Shown one piece after another: positions 16,585-25,566 of a DNA stretch of 64,000 nt (position 1 is the stretch's first letter; every line of letters begins with the position of its first letter). The stretch lies in NCBI RefSeq assembly GCF_000204195.1, contig NZ_AFBG01000022.1, positions 280,835 to 344,834 of the forward strand, written 5' to 3'. The DNA comes from Acidovorax radicis N35 (lineage in GTDB: Bacteria > Pseudomonadota > Gammaproteobacteria > Burkholderiales > Burkholderiaceae_C). The notes under the pieces are model-generated. The model was not told where the DNA came from and did not search any database. It worked only from the letters and a program-made list of their open reading frames with translations. Both the position numbers and the translations under genes were made by a program.

Positions 16585-17640
16585 CTACTTGCTGCCGCCG
16601 TCTGCGCTAGTGTCGGTGGACTTGATGCGGTACTCGGTGAAGCGCATCACCTCCTCGCCTATCCAGTTATTCAACTCGGAACACCGGGCCTGCAGCGGCT
16701 CGATTTCATTGCGTGCGAACACCTCGGCAGCTGGGGCCACGGCACCGAACCCGCCGGTATTGCTGGGCACCACCCCCATGAGCTGAGGCGGGATGCGGTG
16801 GGCCGCCAGCAGATCGTCGCGGCTCACGTTCTTGATGTTGAAAAACTCGTCCTTTGCTGCGACCTCGGACAGTGGAATCACTTGGATGCCGTCCTTCTTG
16901 CCGTTGGGCGCGTGCATGAACAGGTTCTTGAAGTTGCCCGGCCCCTTGCTCTTCTTCAGGGCCTCGCGCAGCGCATCCACGTCGCCTTGCTGCTGGGCTG
17001 CATCCGACAGGTACAGGATGAAGCCCGCGTGGGAACCGTTGTTGTAATACTTGCGCCGGAACAGGGTGGCCGACTCGTTGAGCCAAGCCGACTGCAGCGC
17101 TGCAAGGTACTCGGGCAGGCCGTACACCTCCTGATTTACATCAGGCTCCATTAGGTGGAACACCGCCCCCCGCTTGAATTCGTGTTCATCCTTGTAGCCC
17201 TGAACGAAGAAATACTTATCCAGCTCGCCACCGCGCCGCATGTACTTGGCCAGGGAGTGCCGCAGCTGCAGCGACCCGCCCAGGCGATTGCGTGGGCGCT
17301 CAAGGTACGAATTGCCGAAGGTGAGAAAGTCCAGCGCGAATTTGCTGAACGTCGCCCGGTCCAGCAGCTTGTGCGGGATGAACGTGCTGGCCAGCACGTT
17401 GCGTTTCACGTAGAGCGCACTCGCATGGTGCGGGCTCGCGCGGAACGACTTGGCCAGGCCGTCCCAGCTCAATGGCGGTTCGTACCACTTCCCATTGATC
17501 CAGCTCTCCACGTAGTCCAGCATCTCCCCTTGCATCACTGGCGCAGGCTCGCCGAAGGTGAAGGCCTCGACCTGCGAGCGCTCGCCGGGCGCTGGCGTAG
17601 TGGTGGCGGCCGTGTTGGCCAGGCTGTCGCCAGCTGTCAT
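16585..17640 (-). CDS. Q: Phage portal protein (P2 gpQ-like)
   Basis: 351 residues against 344 in P2. Forms the dodecameric ring through which DNA is packaged. Recognised by FTFGEPAPV near the N-terminus, ALDFLTFGNSYLE, GLPEYLAALQSAWLNESA, RKYYNNGSHAGF and HRIPPQLMGVVPSN. ATG at 17640 shares one base with the terminase stop (TGATG). The open frame extends upstream to 17721 inside the terminase gene, which I reject. Confidence 0.96.
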   Translation of the reverse strand: MTAGDSLANTAATTTPAPGERSQVEAFTFGEPAPVMQGEMLDYVESWINGKWYEPPLSWDGLAKSFRASPHHASALYVKRNVLASTFIPHKLLDRATFSKFALDFLTFGNSYLERPRNRLGGSLQLRHSLAKYMRRGGELDKYFFVQGYKDEHEFKRGAVFHLMEPDVNQEVYGLPEYLAALQSAWLNESATLFRRKYYNNGSHAGFILYLSDAAQQQGDVDALREALKKSKGPGNFKNLFMHAPNGKKDGIQVIPLSEVAAKDEFFNIKNVSRDDLLAAHRIPPQLMGVVPSNTGGFGAVAPAAEVFARNEIEPLQARCSELNNWIGEEVMRFTEYRIKSTDTSADGGSK

Positions 17641-19439
17641 CAGAAAATCTCCATGATTGATTGGTTGGCGCTGGAGGTTCCTTCCAGCGGCTCGTTGTCG
17701 AGGGCGTGCATGCAGGCCCATGCCAGATCAGCGTGCCCTGTCTGTTCCGTGCGGCCGGCGGTGTAGGTGGCCTGGCTACCGCTCGCCGTCAGGGTGCGTT
17801 TGATGGACATGAACGCCTGCGCCAGGTCTATGCCCACAGCGCCGTTATCAAACTCAAGGCGCCCTTTGCTGATGATGTTTTTGGCTTTCAGCACCAGCAT
17901 GGTTTTCACTTCGACCGAGTAGTTGATGGCCTTCGCTGCAGGGTAGAACTTGCTCACCAGCTCGTACACGCCACGGCCCATGCCGGTGGTGTCGATGCCG
18001 ATATGCGCCACGTTGTAGCGCTCCGTAATCTTCTTGATGGCGTCGGCCTGGGCCTCGAAATCGAGCCCGCGAAACTGCAGCGTTTCGAGCACACGGAATT
18101 TGCCGCCAGGCGTTGCGGGCGGCGCCAGCACCACCAGCCCGGCCGAATCGCCAGAGCGTGAAGGGTCATACCCGACCCACACAGGGCGATAGCCAAACGG
18201 CCGCATCGCCAGCTGGTGCACGTCGCTCCACTCCACCCAGCTATCGACCATGCAGGCCTGCAGCTCAGTCAGCGGGAAAATGCTGAACGTGTCGTCCATG
18301 AACCCGCACATGAGCAGGTTGGCGAATTCCTCGGGGCTGTACTCGTGGCGCAGTTCCTCGATATCGAACAAGTTGCACCCGCCGTGCATCGCGTCCAAGA
18401 TCGTGACGATTTGGCGCCAAATCTTGTCCTCGCCCGTGAAGCCGCCGCCCAGGTGCGCGTGCGACAGATCCAGCTTGACGCGGTCAGCCTTCGCGCGCTT
18501 CCTGTTGTAGCGGTCCCCACTCCACAGCGCGTAGGCTGGGTGCTGGATGCTGCTGGGCGTAGAGAAATAGGTCTTTCGCCAGTGCTTGTGCATGGCCATG
18601 CCCGACGCCACCTTGTTGAGTTCGTCAAACTTGCGCGTCCAAAAGCACTCATCGAAATAGAAATTGCCGTGATAGCCCTGGGCCGTCAGCGCATTGGTCC
18701 CCAGGAAATACAGCGTTGCGCCATTGCTCAACACAATGGGATCGCCCGACAGTTCCACCCCGCAAGCCTCTTTGGCGAACGCGATGATGTACTGCTTAAA
18801 AATGTGCGCCTGGGCCTTCGATGCCGACAAGAAAATTTGATTGCGCCCAGTCTCCAGCGCATCGGCCAGGGCCTCCCGGGCGAAGTACCACGTCGCGCCA
18901 ATCTGCCGCGACTTGAGAATGAACCGCGTGCGCTGATCGTGTGCCGCGCGCCAAGTCTTCTGATACCCGAACAGGGAACCCGCGAAACAGTCCAGCAACT
19001 GCTGGTGTTCGTTCTCATCGAAGTGGTTGCGGTCGGGCTGCTTCTTGGGCTTGTCGTTGCGGCGGTTGATCGCAGGGTTCAGGTCCGCTTCCTTGCCCGT
19101 CTTCTCGTACTTGTGTACGCGGGCCAGGCGTTCAATCTGGCGGCCCAGCAGGTCAATTTCCTTGTAGTCGCCGCCGGTCTTGTTGTCCTTCATGACAAGC
19201 TGCGCCATGCGGGTTTCAATCACTGCCTCCACCCGGTCCACGGGTTGCGCCTTGTCCCACTCTTCGGCATCCTTCCACCCCTGCACGGTGGAGCGCGGTT
19301 CCTCGATATAGGCCGCAATGGTTGTGACCTTCCACCCCTGCCAGTAAAGGTGCCGCGCCGCGCGGCGCTTGTCGGCCGCCAGGCCATCACCGGGCAGGAT
19401 TGAAAAGGGCAAGGCTTTGGCGATGGCTTCGGCGGGCAT
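17640..19439 (-). CDS. P: Terminase large (ATPase) subunit (P2 gpP-like)
   Basis: 599 residues against 590 in P2. N-terminal HTH-like region (ARHLYWQGWKVTTIAAYI), ATPase domain with SRQIGATW as degenerate Walker A and NFYFDECFW as Walker B, then a nuclease domain with VGYDPSRSGDSAG and HIGIDTTGMGRG. It drives DNA packaging and cutting at cos together with gpM. The ATG at 19439 gives the P2-like N-terminus; the ribosome-binding site is weak. Confidence 0.95.
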   Translation of the reverse strand: MPAEAIAKALPFSILPGDGLAADKRRAARHLYWQGWKVTTIAAYIEEPRSTVQGWKDAEEWDKAQPVDRVEAVIETRMAQLVMKDNKTGGDYKEIDLLGRQIERLARVHKYEKTGKEADLNPAINRRNDKPKKQPDRNHFDENEHQQLLDCFAGSLFGYQKTWRAAHDQRTRFILKSRQIGATWYFAREALADALETGRNQIFLSASKAQAHIFKQYIIAFAKEACGVELSGDPIVLSNGATLYFLGTNALTAQGYHGNFYFDECFWTRKFDELNKVASGMAMHKHWRKTYFSTPSSIQHPAYALWSGDRYNRKRAKADRVKLDLSHAHLGGGFTGEDKIWRQIVTILDAMHGGCNLFDIEELRHEYSPEEFANLLMCGFMDDTFSIFPLTELQACMVDSWVEWSDVHQLAMRPFGYRPVWVGYDPSRSGDSAGLVVLAPPATPGGKFRVLETLQFRGLDFEAQADAIKKITERYNVAHIGIDTTGMGRGVYELVSKFYPAAKAINYSVEVKTMLVLKAKNIISKGRLEFDNGAVGIDLAQAFMSIKRTLTASGSQATYTAGRTEQTGHADLAWACMHALDNEPLEGTSSANQSIMEIF

Positions 19440-19494
19440 GGGGCCAAGTTTGGGCCGCCACGCTGTGAAAAAGCACACGCTCCCCTGCCCTACT

Positions 19495-19519
19495 GCATGT
19501 GCCTGAACGCTGCACATGC
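19495..19519. promoter_or_regulatory. Dyad between divergent P and O genes, candidate Ogr-type activator site
   Basis: GCATGTGC-N9-GCACATGC is a perfect 8-bp dyad, placed 56-100 bp from both divergent starts. P2 late promoters carry a dyad bound by Ogr about 55 bp before transcription start. A related dyad with the same CTGCATGTG prefix lies before gene V at 25567-25585. Confidence 0.5.
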
Positions 19520-19607
19520 GGCATTCATTGATGGGTTCGCGCGACAGCGAGACGATGGCGACTACTGCAAACCATCGCTCTCAACGCAACCGAGGAACCC
19601 CATCACC

Positions 19608-20480
19608 ATGGCACAGAAATCCAGCGACAAGCCCGAAGCTAAGGCCCAAAAATCGCGCTTCTTCCGTGTGGCCACCGAAGGTGCCACCACCGACGGCCGC
19701 GCCATCAGTCGCGAGCAAATCGAACAGATGGCGAAGACCTTCAGCCCGGCGAAATATGGCGCCCGTGTTTGGATGGAACACATCCGCAGCCTGTACCCGG
19801 ACAGCCCGTTTCGCGCCTATGGCGACGTCACTGCAGTAGAGGCCCGCGACGTCGAAGACGGCAAGCTGGCACTGTTCGCGCAGATCAAGCCGCTGCCCGA
19901 GCTGGTGGCCATGAACAAGGCCGGCCAGAAGATCTACACCAGCATCGAGATTCACCCCAAGTTCGCGGATAGCGATCAGGCCTATCTCACCGGCCTGGCG
20001 GTCACCGATTCCCCCGCCAGCCTGGGCACCGAGGCTCTGAAATTCGCAGCCCAGCACCCCGAGGCAAGCATGTTCTCTGCACGCAAGGCCGGCGACCGAA
20101 AGGACGTGCTGTTCTCCGAAGCCATCGAAGTGGAACTGGTTTTCGAGGATGACGAATCCGCCGAGACCGAGGGCGCCGTGTCCAAGTTCAACGCCGTGCT
20201 GTCCGGCCTGTTGCAGAAATTCAAGGGCAAGTCGAAGGATGACGACGCACGGTTCACCGAAATCATCAAGGGCTTTGAAGCGTTCGGCGCCTATGCCGAA
20301 ACGCAGGAAAAGGCGCACGACGACTTGAAAACCGAGCATGACACCCTGGCCAAGAAATTCACCGAGCTGACGGGAAAGCATGACGCCCTGGTGAAACGCC
20401 TGGAGGAAACGCCCGAGTCGGGCTTTACCGCGCGCCCGCCTGCCAGCGGCGGCGACGGTGTTGCGAAGACCGATTGCTGA
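19608..20480 (+). CDS. O: Capsid scaffolding protein/protease (P2 gpO-like)
   Basis: 290 residues against 284 in P2. N-terminal serine protease domain that matures the capsid: Asp in ATTDGRAI, His in WMEHIRSLYP and Ser in YTSIEIHP fit the P2 Asp-His-Ser triad; the C-terminal third is a helical scaffold (coiled coil around 240-275). GAGGAA lies about 12 bases before ATG 19608. First gene of the plus-strand capsid operon. Confidence 0.95.
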   Translation: MAQKSSDKPEAKAQKSRFFRVATEGATTDGRAISREQIEQMAKTFSPAKYGARVWMEHIRSLYPDSPFRAYGDVTAVEARDVEDGKLALFAQIKPLPELVAMNKAGQKIYTSIEIHPKFADSDQAYLTGLAVTDSPASLGTEALKFAAQHPEASMFSARKAGDRKDVLFSEAIEVELVFEDDESAETEGAVSKFNAVLSGLLQKFKGKSKDDDARFTEIIKGFEAFGAYAETQEKAHDDLKTEHDTLAKKFTELTGKHDALVKRLEETPESGFTARPPASGGDGVAKTDC

Positions 20481-20539
20481 ACCCCAATCGCTCCCAATTC
20501 CCCCAATAGATCCCCAATCCACCACCTCGGAAACCTAAC

Positions 20540-21550
20540 ATGCATCCCATTACCCGCAAGGCCGTTAACGCCTACACCCGTCAAATCGCCACCCTCAACG
20601 GCGTGGAGCGCACGGACGAAAAATTCACCGTGGCACCGACCGTCACGCAAACCCTGGAAAGCAAGATTCAGGAATCCGCCGATGTGCTCAAGCGCATCAA
20701 CATCGTGCCCGTGCGCGAGCAGATGGGCCAGAAACTGGGCCTGGGTGTCGGTGGCCCTGCAGCCAGCCGTACCAACACCAAGCTCAAGGACCGTGCCACC
20801 CGCGATCTTTCCGCCCTGGACTCCACGCAGTACCACGCCCTGCAGACGAACTTCGACACCCACCTGGAATACGCAAAACTCGACATGTGGGCGAAGTTCA
20901 AGGACTTTCAGCCGCGCCTGCGCGATGCACTGATCATTCGCCAGGCACTCGACCGCATCATGGTCGGTTTCAACGGCACCTCTGCCGCAGCCGAAACCGA
21001 CATCGTGGCGAACCCCATGCTGCAGGATGTCAACAAGGGTTGGCTGCAGCAGTTGCGCGAGACAGCGCCCGAGCGCGTCATGGACGAAGGCGCCGCCGGT
21101 GCCGGTTCCATCAAGGTGGGCGACGCCGCGGGCGCCCACTACAAGAACCTCGATGCGCTGGTGTTCGATGCCTTGAACCTCATGGACCCGTGGTTCCACA
21201 ACGACACCAGCCTGGTGGTGATGGTGGGCCGCGACCTGTTGCATGACAAGTATTTCCCACTGGTCAACGTGAAGCAAGCGCCCACCGAAGAACTGGCCGC
21301 CCAGGTCATCATGAGCCAGAAGGCCATCGGCAACGTGCAGGCCGCTGCGGTGCCCTTCTTCCCTGGTGCGTCCGTCCTCATCACCAGCTGGGACAACCTG
21401 TCCATCTACTGGCAAGAGGAAACCCGCCGCCGCATGTTCACCGACAACCCCAAGCGCGACCGCTACGAGAACTACGAAAGCGTGAACGAAGCCTACGTGG
21501 TGGAGAACGTGGGCAAGGCCGTGCTGCTGGAAAATATCGAGCTGGTTTGA
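20540..21550 (+). CDS. N: Major capsid protein (P2 gpN-like)
   Basis: 336 residues, HK97-fold major head protein; P2 has 357. Recognised by MHPITRKAVNAYTRQIA at the start, KDFQPRLRDALIIRQALDRIM and the C-terminal YWQEETRRRMFTDNPKRDRY. The N-terminal ~30 residues should be removed by gpO during maturation. Confidence 0.97.
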   Translation: MHPITRKAVNAYTRQIATLNGVERTDEKFTVAPTVTQTLESKIQESADVLKRINIVPVREQMGQKLGLGVGGPAASRTNTKLKDRATRDLSALDSTQYHALQTNFDTHLEYAKLDMWAKFKDFQPRLRDALIIRQALDRIMVGFNGTSAAAETDIVANPMLQDVNKGWLQQLRETAPERVMDEGAAGAGSIKVGDAAGAHYKNLDALVFDALNLMDPWFHNDTSLVVMVGRDLLHDKYFPLVNVKQAPTEELAAQVIMSQKAIGNVQAAAVPFFPGASVLITSWDNLSIYWQEETRRRMFTDNPKRDRYENYESVNEAYVVENVGKAVLLENIELV

Positions 21551-21561
21551 GCGGGTGCCCC

Positions 21562-22263
21562 ATGACTTCCCCCGCCAAAGCCCACAAACTGCGCGTGCTG
21601 GCCGAGCTGTCGGCCAGGGCCGCGCCCCATGGACAGGAGGTCCGGGGCAGCGCCTACGAACTGATGCTGCGCGCGCTCGCCGAGCACAAGCGCGTGCTGC
21701 GCGGCATCCAGTCGGTCGAACGCAAGATCGAGGCAAAGCGCGAGCTGCTGCCCGTGTACGACGAATACCTGACCGGCGCCCTCGCGGGTGGCCAGGGCGG
21801 TCACGACATGGTGCTGGCCACGCTGATGGTCTGGCATATGGACACGGGTTCCTGGCGGCGCGCGCTGGAGCTGGCTGGCTATGTGATCGCCAACGGCATG
21901 GCCATGCCCCCGGAATACTCGCGCGCCCCGGCCGTGATCCTGATCGACATGGCTGCCACCGCGGCGCTGGACGGGAGCCTGTTTGGCGACGAAGCGGTGC
22001 GCGTGCTGGCAGAAGTGGCGCAGCTCACCGAGAGCCACGACGCACCAGACCAAGCCCGCGCCAAGCTGCACAAGGCCATCGGCTATGCCCTGGTGGGCCG
22101 CACCCCAACCCACACGCCCGACTACAAAACGGTGGAGGAAACCAAGGCCCGCGCGGCCATGGCGCACTTCACCCGTGCGAACACGCTGTTTGCGCAAGTC
22201 GGCGTGAAAAAAGACATGGAGCGCATGGAGCGACGTTTGACCAACGCCGCGCCGGCCTCCTGA
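21562..22263 (+). CDS. M: Terminase small subunit (P2 gpM-like)
   Basis: 233 residues against 247 in P2; recognises cos DNA for the terminase. Conserved stretches KRVLRGIQSVERKIEAKR, YDEYLTGAL and VLATLMVWHMDTG. The start at 21562 is an ATG 12 bp after the N stop; an overlapping TTG at 21547 is less likely. Confidence 0.94.
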   Translation: MTSPAKAHKLRVLAELSARAAPHGQEVRGSAYELMLRALAEHKRVLRGIQSVERKIEAKRELLPVYDEYLTGALAGGQGGHDMVLATLMVWHMDTGSWRRALELAGYVIANGMAMPPEYSRAPAVILIDMAATAALDGSLFGDEAVRVLAEVAQLTESHDAPDQARAKLHKAIGYALVGRTPTHTPDYKTVEETKARAAMAHFTRANTLFAQVGVKKDMERMERRLTNAAPAS

Positions 22264-22367
22264 CCGAGCGTACCCCGCACCCTGGCGGCTCCTGTGTCTG
22301 CCTCACTGCAATGCGCAAGCAACGCACGAAAGGCAGACACAGGACCACCGCCACCTGAACGCACACC

Positions 22368-22832
22368 ATGAGTTTCATTGCCACCGCCAATCCGCCCATC
22401 GAAGCCGAGGACGCCCAGGTCACCAACGACCCGTGGTTCCCGGAAATCGACGCGTCCAAGGTCCGGGAGTCGTGCCTGCTGGATGGCACGGTCACGGCCG
22501 TGCGCCTGGCTGATGCCATCGAAAGCGCGATCGACACCGTGAACGGCGAGCTGCGCGGCTACAAGGCCGAGCAGATCGCCCAGGGCGTGGCCTCACTGGC
22601 CGTGGCCGGCGACGGCCGCCAGGCCGGCCGCTACCTGCGCGCCATCCACGCGCACGTGCAGGCAGAGCTGGCCGAGGCGTACCGCGAAACCGACACCACG
22701 CCGCACAACGACAGCAAAACCGAACGCATCCGCGAGCGCATTGAAGCCAAGGTGGCGGAGCACCAGCGCCGGCTGCGTTGGGCTGTCGCCGACATGCTGG
22801 GCCGGCCGCGCACCACCGTGGAGCTGATCTGA
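22368..22832 (+). CDS. L: Head completion protein (P2 gpL-like)
   Basis: 154 residues against 169 in P2; stabilises filled heads. Conserved words DPWFPEID and DGTVTAVRLADAIESAI. The 105-bp gap before it holds no recognisable feature. Its TGA overlaps the ATG of the next gene. Confidence 0.93.
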   Translation: MSFIATANPPIEAEDAQVTNDPWFPEIDASKVRESCLLDGTVTAVRLADAIESAIDTVNGELRGYKAEQIAQGVASLAVAGDGRQAGRYLRAIHAHVQAELAEAYRETDTTPHNDSKTERIRERIEAKVAEHQRRLRWAVADMLGRPRTTVELI

Positions 22833-23035
22833 TGCGCGCGGTTGCCCAACAGCACGAAATGCTGGACGAACTGTGCCGCCGCACCACAGGCGCCACGGCC
22901 GAGGTGGTGGAGGCCACGCTGGCCGCAAACCCCGGCCTGGCCAAGCTGGGGCCGCGCCTGCCCGCTGGCGCCGTGGTGCAAATCGTTGTCCCGCCCAAGC
23001 GAACCAACAAACAAACCATCAACCTGTGGGACTGA
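22832..23035 (+). CDS. X: Tail protein X (P2 gpX-like)
   Basis: 67 residues, the same length as P2 gpX, a LysM-like tail protein (ATAEVVEATLAANPGLA). ATG overlaps the L stop. Confidence 0.92.
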   Translation: MRAVAQQHEMLDELCRRTTGATAEVVEATLAANPGLAKLGPRLPAGAVVQIVVPPKRTNKQTINLWD

Positions 23036-23041
23036 TTCACC

Positions 23042-23269
23042 ATGGACCGAGAAAGCATCATCAAAGCCATTGGCGTGGAAACCGCCAAAGCATCCCCGCC
23101 CGTTGCCGTGGTGGCCCATCAGGCCGTCAACGGCTGGACCATGAGCCACACGCTAACAGCCCTGACCATCGTGTATGTGGCCGCGCAGCTGGGTTATCTG
23201 CTGTGGAAGTGGCGTAATGAACGCGCCGAGCGCATCGCCAAGAACGCCGCTTACGGGGTGGAGCCATGA
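23042..23269 (+). CDS. Putative holin-type small membrane protein
   Basis: 75 residues with one transmembrane segment (LTALTIVYVAAQLGYLLW, about 38-55) and a basic C-terminal tail. It stands where P2 encodes holin Y, directly before the endolysin and overlapping it by ATGA. P2 Y has three segments, so this is a different holin class or an accessory protein. Role from position only. Confidence 0.7.
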   Translation: MDRESIIKAIGVETAKASPPVAVVAHQAVNGWTMSHTLTALTIVYVAAQLGYLLWKWRNERAERIAKNAAYGVEP

Positions 23270-23838
23270 GCACCACCCTGCGCCAGGGTCTGGCCCGCGT
23301 GGCCGTGGCCTGCCTCACCATGTCGGCGGCGGGCTTTGCCGCCTGGACCGCGTCCGAGGGCGACGGCCCCACCCGCGTGGACGCCGGTGGCGCCGTGGTG
23401 CACCTGCCCTACATCCCCACGAAGGGCGATGTGCCCACCATCGGCCACGGTTCCACCCGCTACGAAGACGGCACGCCCGTGCGCCTTTCTGATCCGCCCA
23501 TTCCGCGCCAGCGCGCCCAGCAGCTCGCCCGCAACCTGCACACCCAGGATGAAAAGCGGTTCAAAGCCAGCCTGCCGGGGGTGTCGCTCTATCAGGGCGA
23601 ATACGACCTCTACGAGGACTTCGTGGGCCAGTACGGCATCGGCAATTGGCGCAAGCCTGGTTCCCCTCGCACCTGGCTGCTGCGGGGCGACTACCCGGGG
23701 GCGTGTGAGGCCCTGCTGACCTGGCGGTTTCAGGCCGGCCGAGACTGCCGCCTGCCGCAGAACTGGGGGCCGCAGGGCTGCAAGGGCGTGTGGACCCGTC
23801 AACAAAGGAGGCATGCCAAATGTGTGTCGATGCTCTGA
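23266..23838 (+). CDS. Endolysin, lysozyme-like (GH24) with signal-anchor-like N-terminus
   Basis: 190 residues. The N-terminal Ala/Gly-rich hydrophobic segment (about 11-28) followed at once by the catalytic-type Glu31 (ASEGDG) is typical of SAR endolysins exported by Sec and held inactive in the membrane. GTIGHG-type motif appears as PTIGHGST (57-64); GVWTRQQRR near the end matches phage lysozymes. It cleaves peptidoglycan during lysis. Family call from motifs. Confidence 0.9.
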   Translation: MSTTLRQGLARVAVACLTMSAAGFAAWTASEGDGPTRVDAGGAVVHLPYIPTKGDVPTIGHGSTRYEDGTPVRLSDPPIPRQRAQQLARNLHTQDEKRFKASLPGVSLYQGEYDLYEDFVGQYGIGNWRKPGSPRTWLLRGDYPGACEALLTWRFQAGRDCRLPQNWGPQGCKGVWTRQQRRHAKCVSML

Positions 23839-23954
23839 AAAAAGCCGTCAAGGTCATGGCCATCGCTGCCGTGGTGCTGGTGGTGCTGGCAATCGCAGGC
23901 CTCGCGGCCCTGTACTTCACTTTCTGCGGTGGTCACCCGCACGGGATGTGCTGA
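23820..23954 (+). CDS. Small lysis-region membrane protein
   Basis: 44 residues, one strongly hydrophobic segment (VMAIAAVVLVVLAIAGLAAL) and a short Cys-containing tail ending HGMC. A strong AAAGGAGG lies eight bases before ATG 23820. It overlaps the end of the endolysin gene and precedes the spanin gene by one base. Candidate second holin or antiholin; function inferred from context. Confidence 0.7.
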   Translation: MCVDALKKAVKVMAIAAVVLVVLAIAGLAALYFTFCGGHPHGMC

Positions 23955-23955
23955 C

Positions 23956-24513
23956 ATGCTGACCACCCTGCGCGCCAACGCCTGGAAATACACCGCCATC
24001 GCCCTCGGGCTGAGCCTGGGCTTCGCCCTGGTGATGCAGACCCTGCGCCTGGCCGACGCCCGGCTGGAAACCGCCCACACCGAAAACACCCTGCAGACCG
24101 AACGCACCACGGCCGCGCGGGCCGCGCTCATAACCTCGGAACGCTATCGCAAGCTAGGAGACACCCACCGTGACGAAATCGCCCAAAACGACACCGCTGC
24201 ACAAACCGCCCTTGCTGCTGCTGATGCTGGCCGCGCTCGCGCTGTTGCTGCTGGCAACCGGCTGCAGCGTGACCTTGCCGACTACCTCACCCAGCACCGT
24301 ACCGCCGCCCAGGCTCGCGCCGCTGCCGGCCAGTGCGCGCCAGACACCGCCCCCGCCGATCTGCTTGCCGACATGCTCCGACGCGCAGACGACAGAGCGG
24401 GAGAACTCGCGCACGTTGCTGACACTGCCCGCACCCGTGGCCTTGCCTGCGAGCGCGCCTACGACAGCGCCCGCACGATGATGGAGGCCGCCCAGAATGG
24501 AAAAGCCGAATAG
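23956..24513 (+). CDS. Rz: Inner-membrane spanin Rz (DUF2514-like)
   Basis: 185 residues: one N-terminal transmembrane segment (YTAIALGLSLGFALVMQ), then a long Ala/Arg/Glu-rich coiled coil, as in i-spanins that bridge the periplasm to the o-spanin and disrupt the outer membrane. Cys-containing C-terminal region (GQCAPDTAPADLLADMLRR) matches Rz of this type. ATG 23956 chosen; the upstream open part belongs to the preceding gene. Confidence 0.9.
   Translation: MLTTLRANAWKYTAIALGLSLGFALVMQTLRLADARLETAHTENTLQTERTTAARAALITSERYRKLGDTHRDEIAQNDTAAQTALAAADAGRARAVAAGNRLQRDLADYLTQHRTAAQARAAAGQCAPDTAPADLLADMLRRADDRAGELAHVADTARTRGLACERAYDSARTMMEAAQNGKAE
24170..24481 (+). CDS. Rz1: Outer-membrane spanin Rz1, nested entirely within Rz
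   Basis: 103 residues in the +1 frame of Rz. A signal sequence ends in the lipobox LLATGC, after which the protein is rich in Pro, Ser and Thr (PTTSPSTVPPPRLAPLP), classical for Rz1 lipoproteins. TAGGAGA stands 12 bases before the ATG. Two proteins are thus read from the same DNA for over 300 bp. Confidence 0.9.
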   Translation: MTKSPKTTPLHKPPLLLLMLAALALLLLATGCSVTLPTTSPSTVPPPRLAPLPASARQTPPPPICLPTCSDAQTTERENSRTLLTLPAPVALPASAPTTAPAR

Positions 24514-24991
24514 CCTGCGCGACACGCTCACCAAGGCGCTGCCGACCGTCAAGAAAGACCCGCAGAAGCTGGCCATCTTCATCACAGGCGGCCGGGTCAT
24601 GCACACCGGCACCGATGCGCTGTCGTTTGAGTACGCCTACACCTTGCGCCTGCTGCTGCTGGACTACGCGGGCCATGCCGATGCGGTCATGGCCCCGGTG
24701 GTGGGGTGGATGAAGCGCAATCAGCCCGAAGTGTTCGACAACCCCGAGCGCCGCGCCCGCGCCATCCGTTTCGAGGCCGAGTATCTGAACGCCAAGGCCA
24801 TCGACCTGCAGATAGAGCTTGAACTGACAGAAGCGGTGCTGGCGCGTCCCCGCCCGGGCGGCCCGACCGGCGCGCTGAACCTGATCCACAAGAATGAACC
24901 GCCGCCGCCACTGGCCATCCTGCAGGCCGAACACTGGGAGGTGTACTTGCGCGACGAAAAGCTGGCCGAGTGGGACTACGCACCCCGATGA
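24497..24991 (+). CDS. R: Tail completion protein (P2 gpR-like)
   Basis: 164 residues against 155 in P2. Conserved: GTDALSFEYAYTLRLLLLDYAG and the C-terminal LRDEKLAEWD. Starts within the end of Rz. Confidence 0.94.
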   Translation: MEKPNSLRDTLTKALPTVKKDPQKLAIFITGGRVMHTGTDALSFEYAYTLRLLLLDYAGHADAVMAPVVGWMKRNQPEVFDNPERRARAIRFEAEYLNAKAIDLQIELELTEAVLARPRPGGPTGALNLIHKNEPPPPLAILQAEHWEVYLRDEKLAEWDYAPR

Positions 24992-25092
24992 AATACCTCT
25001 TCACCGTCTGCTTTCTGCTGTGGGAGGGATACCAGCGCATCCGTGGCCGCTGGCGCCGCTGGGTGCGTGCCCGCCAGCGCGGGGAAAGCTGA
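24988..25092 (+). CDS. Tiny basic protein between R and S
   Basis: 34 residues, hydrophobic start (MKYLFTVCFLLWEGY) then Arg/Trp-rich. ATG overlaps the R stop and it ends 3 bp before S, so it is likely translated; function unknown. Confidence 0.5.
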   Translation: MKYLFTVCFLLWEGYQRIRGRWRRWVRARQRGES

Positions 25093-25095
25093 CAC

Positions 25096-25557
25096 ATGGC
25101 CGATTTCATGGAGCTGGAAGGCTGGCTGGCGCCGTTGCTGGACCGCCTCACCGATGGAGAGCGCCGCAAACTGGCGCTCGACATTGCGCGCGAGCTGCGC
25201 CGCGAAAACGCAGCCACCATCCGCGCGCAGCACGGCCCGGACGGCGAAGCCTGGGCGCCGCGCAAGAACCCGCTGCGCGACCAGGGCGGGCAGCTGCGCA
25301 AGCGCAACGCCCAACGCCTGTTTGCAAAGCTGGCCGGCGCCAAGCACTTGCGCGGCCACGTCGATGGCGGCGATGCGGTGGTGGCCTTCACCGGCCGCAC
25401 CGAGCGCATAGCGCGGGTGCATCACTTCGGCCTGCGTGACAGCGTGAAACCCGGCGGCCCCCAGTACGACTACCCTGCGCGCCCGCTGCTGGGCATTTCC
25501 GACGACTTCACCAAGCGGCTGCAGGACCGTTTGCTTTCGCACCTCGCGGGCGGTTGA
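25096..25557 (+). CDS. S: Tail completion protein (P2 gpS-like)
   Basis: 153 residues against 150 in P2. Virion morphogenesis family: LALDIARELRRENAATIRAQ, PDGEAWAPRKN, RVHHFGLRD and PARPLLGIS are diagnostic. The gene ends 75 bp before gene V. Confidence 0.95.
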   Translation: MADFMELEGWLAPLLDRLTDGERRKLALDIARELRRENAATIRAQHGPDGEAWAPRKNPLRDQGGQLRKRNAQRLFAKLAGAKHLRGHVDGGDAVVAFTGRTERIARVHHFGLRDSVKPGGPQYDYPARPLLGISDDFTKRLQDRLLSHLAGG

Positions 25558-25566
25558 AATGCTGCA

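Noticed and set aside
16282..17154. Plus-strand frame across the cos region and portal gene
   Set aside because: Low-complexity Gly/Arg-rich start and antisense to portal; no ribosome-binding site.
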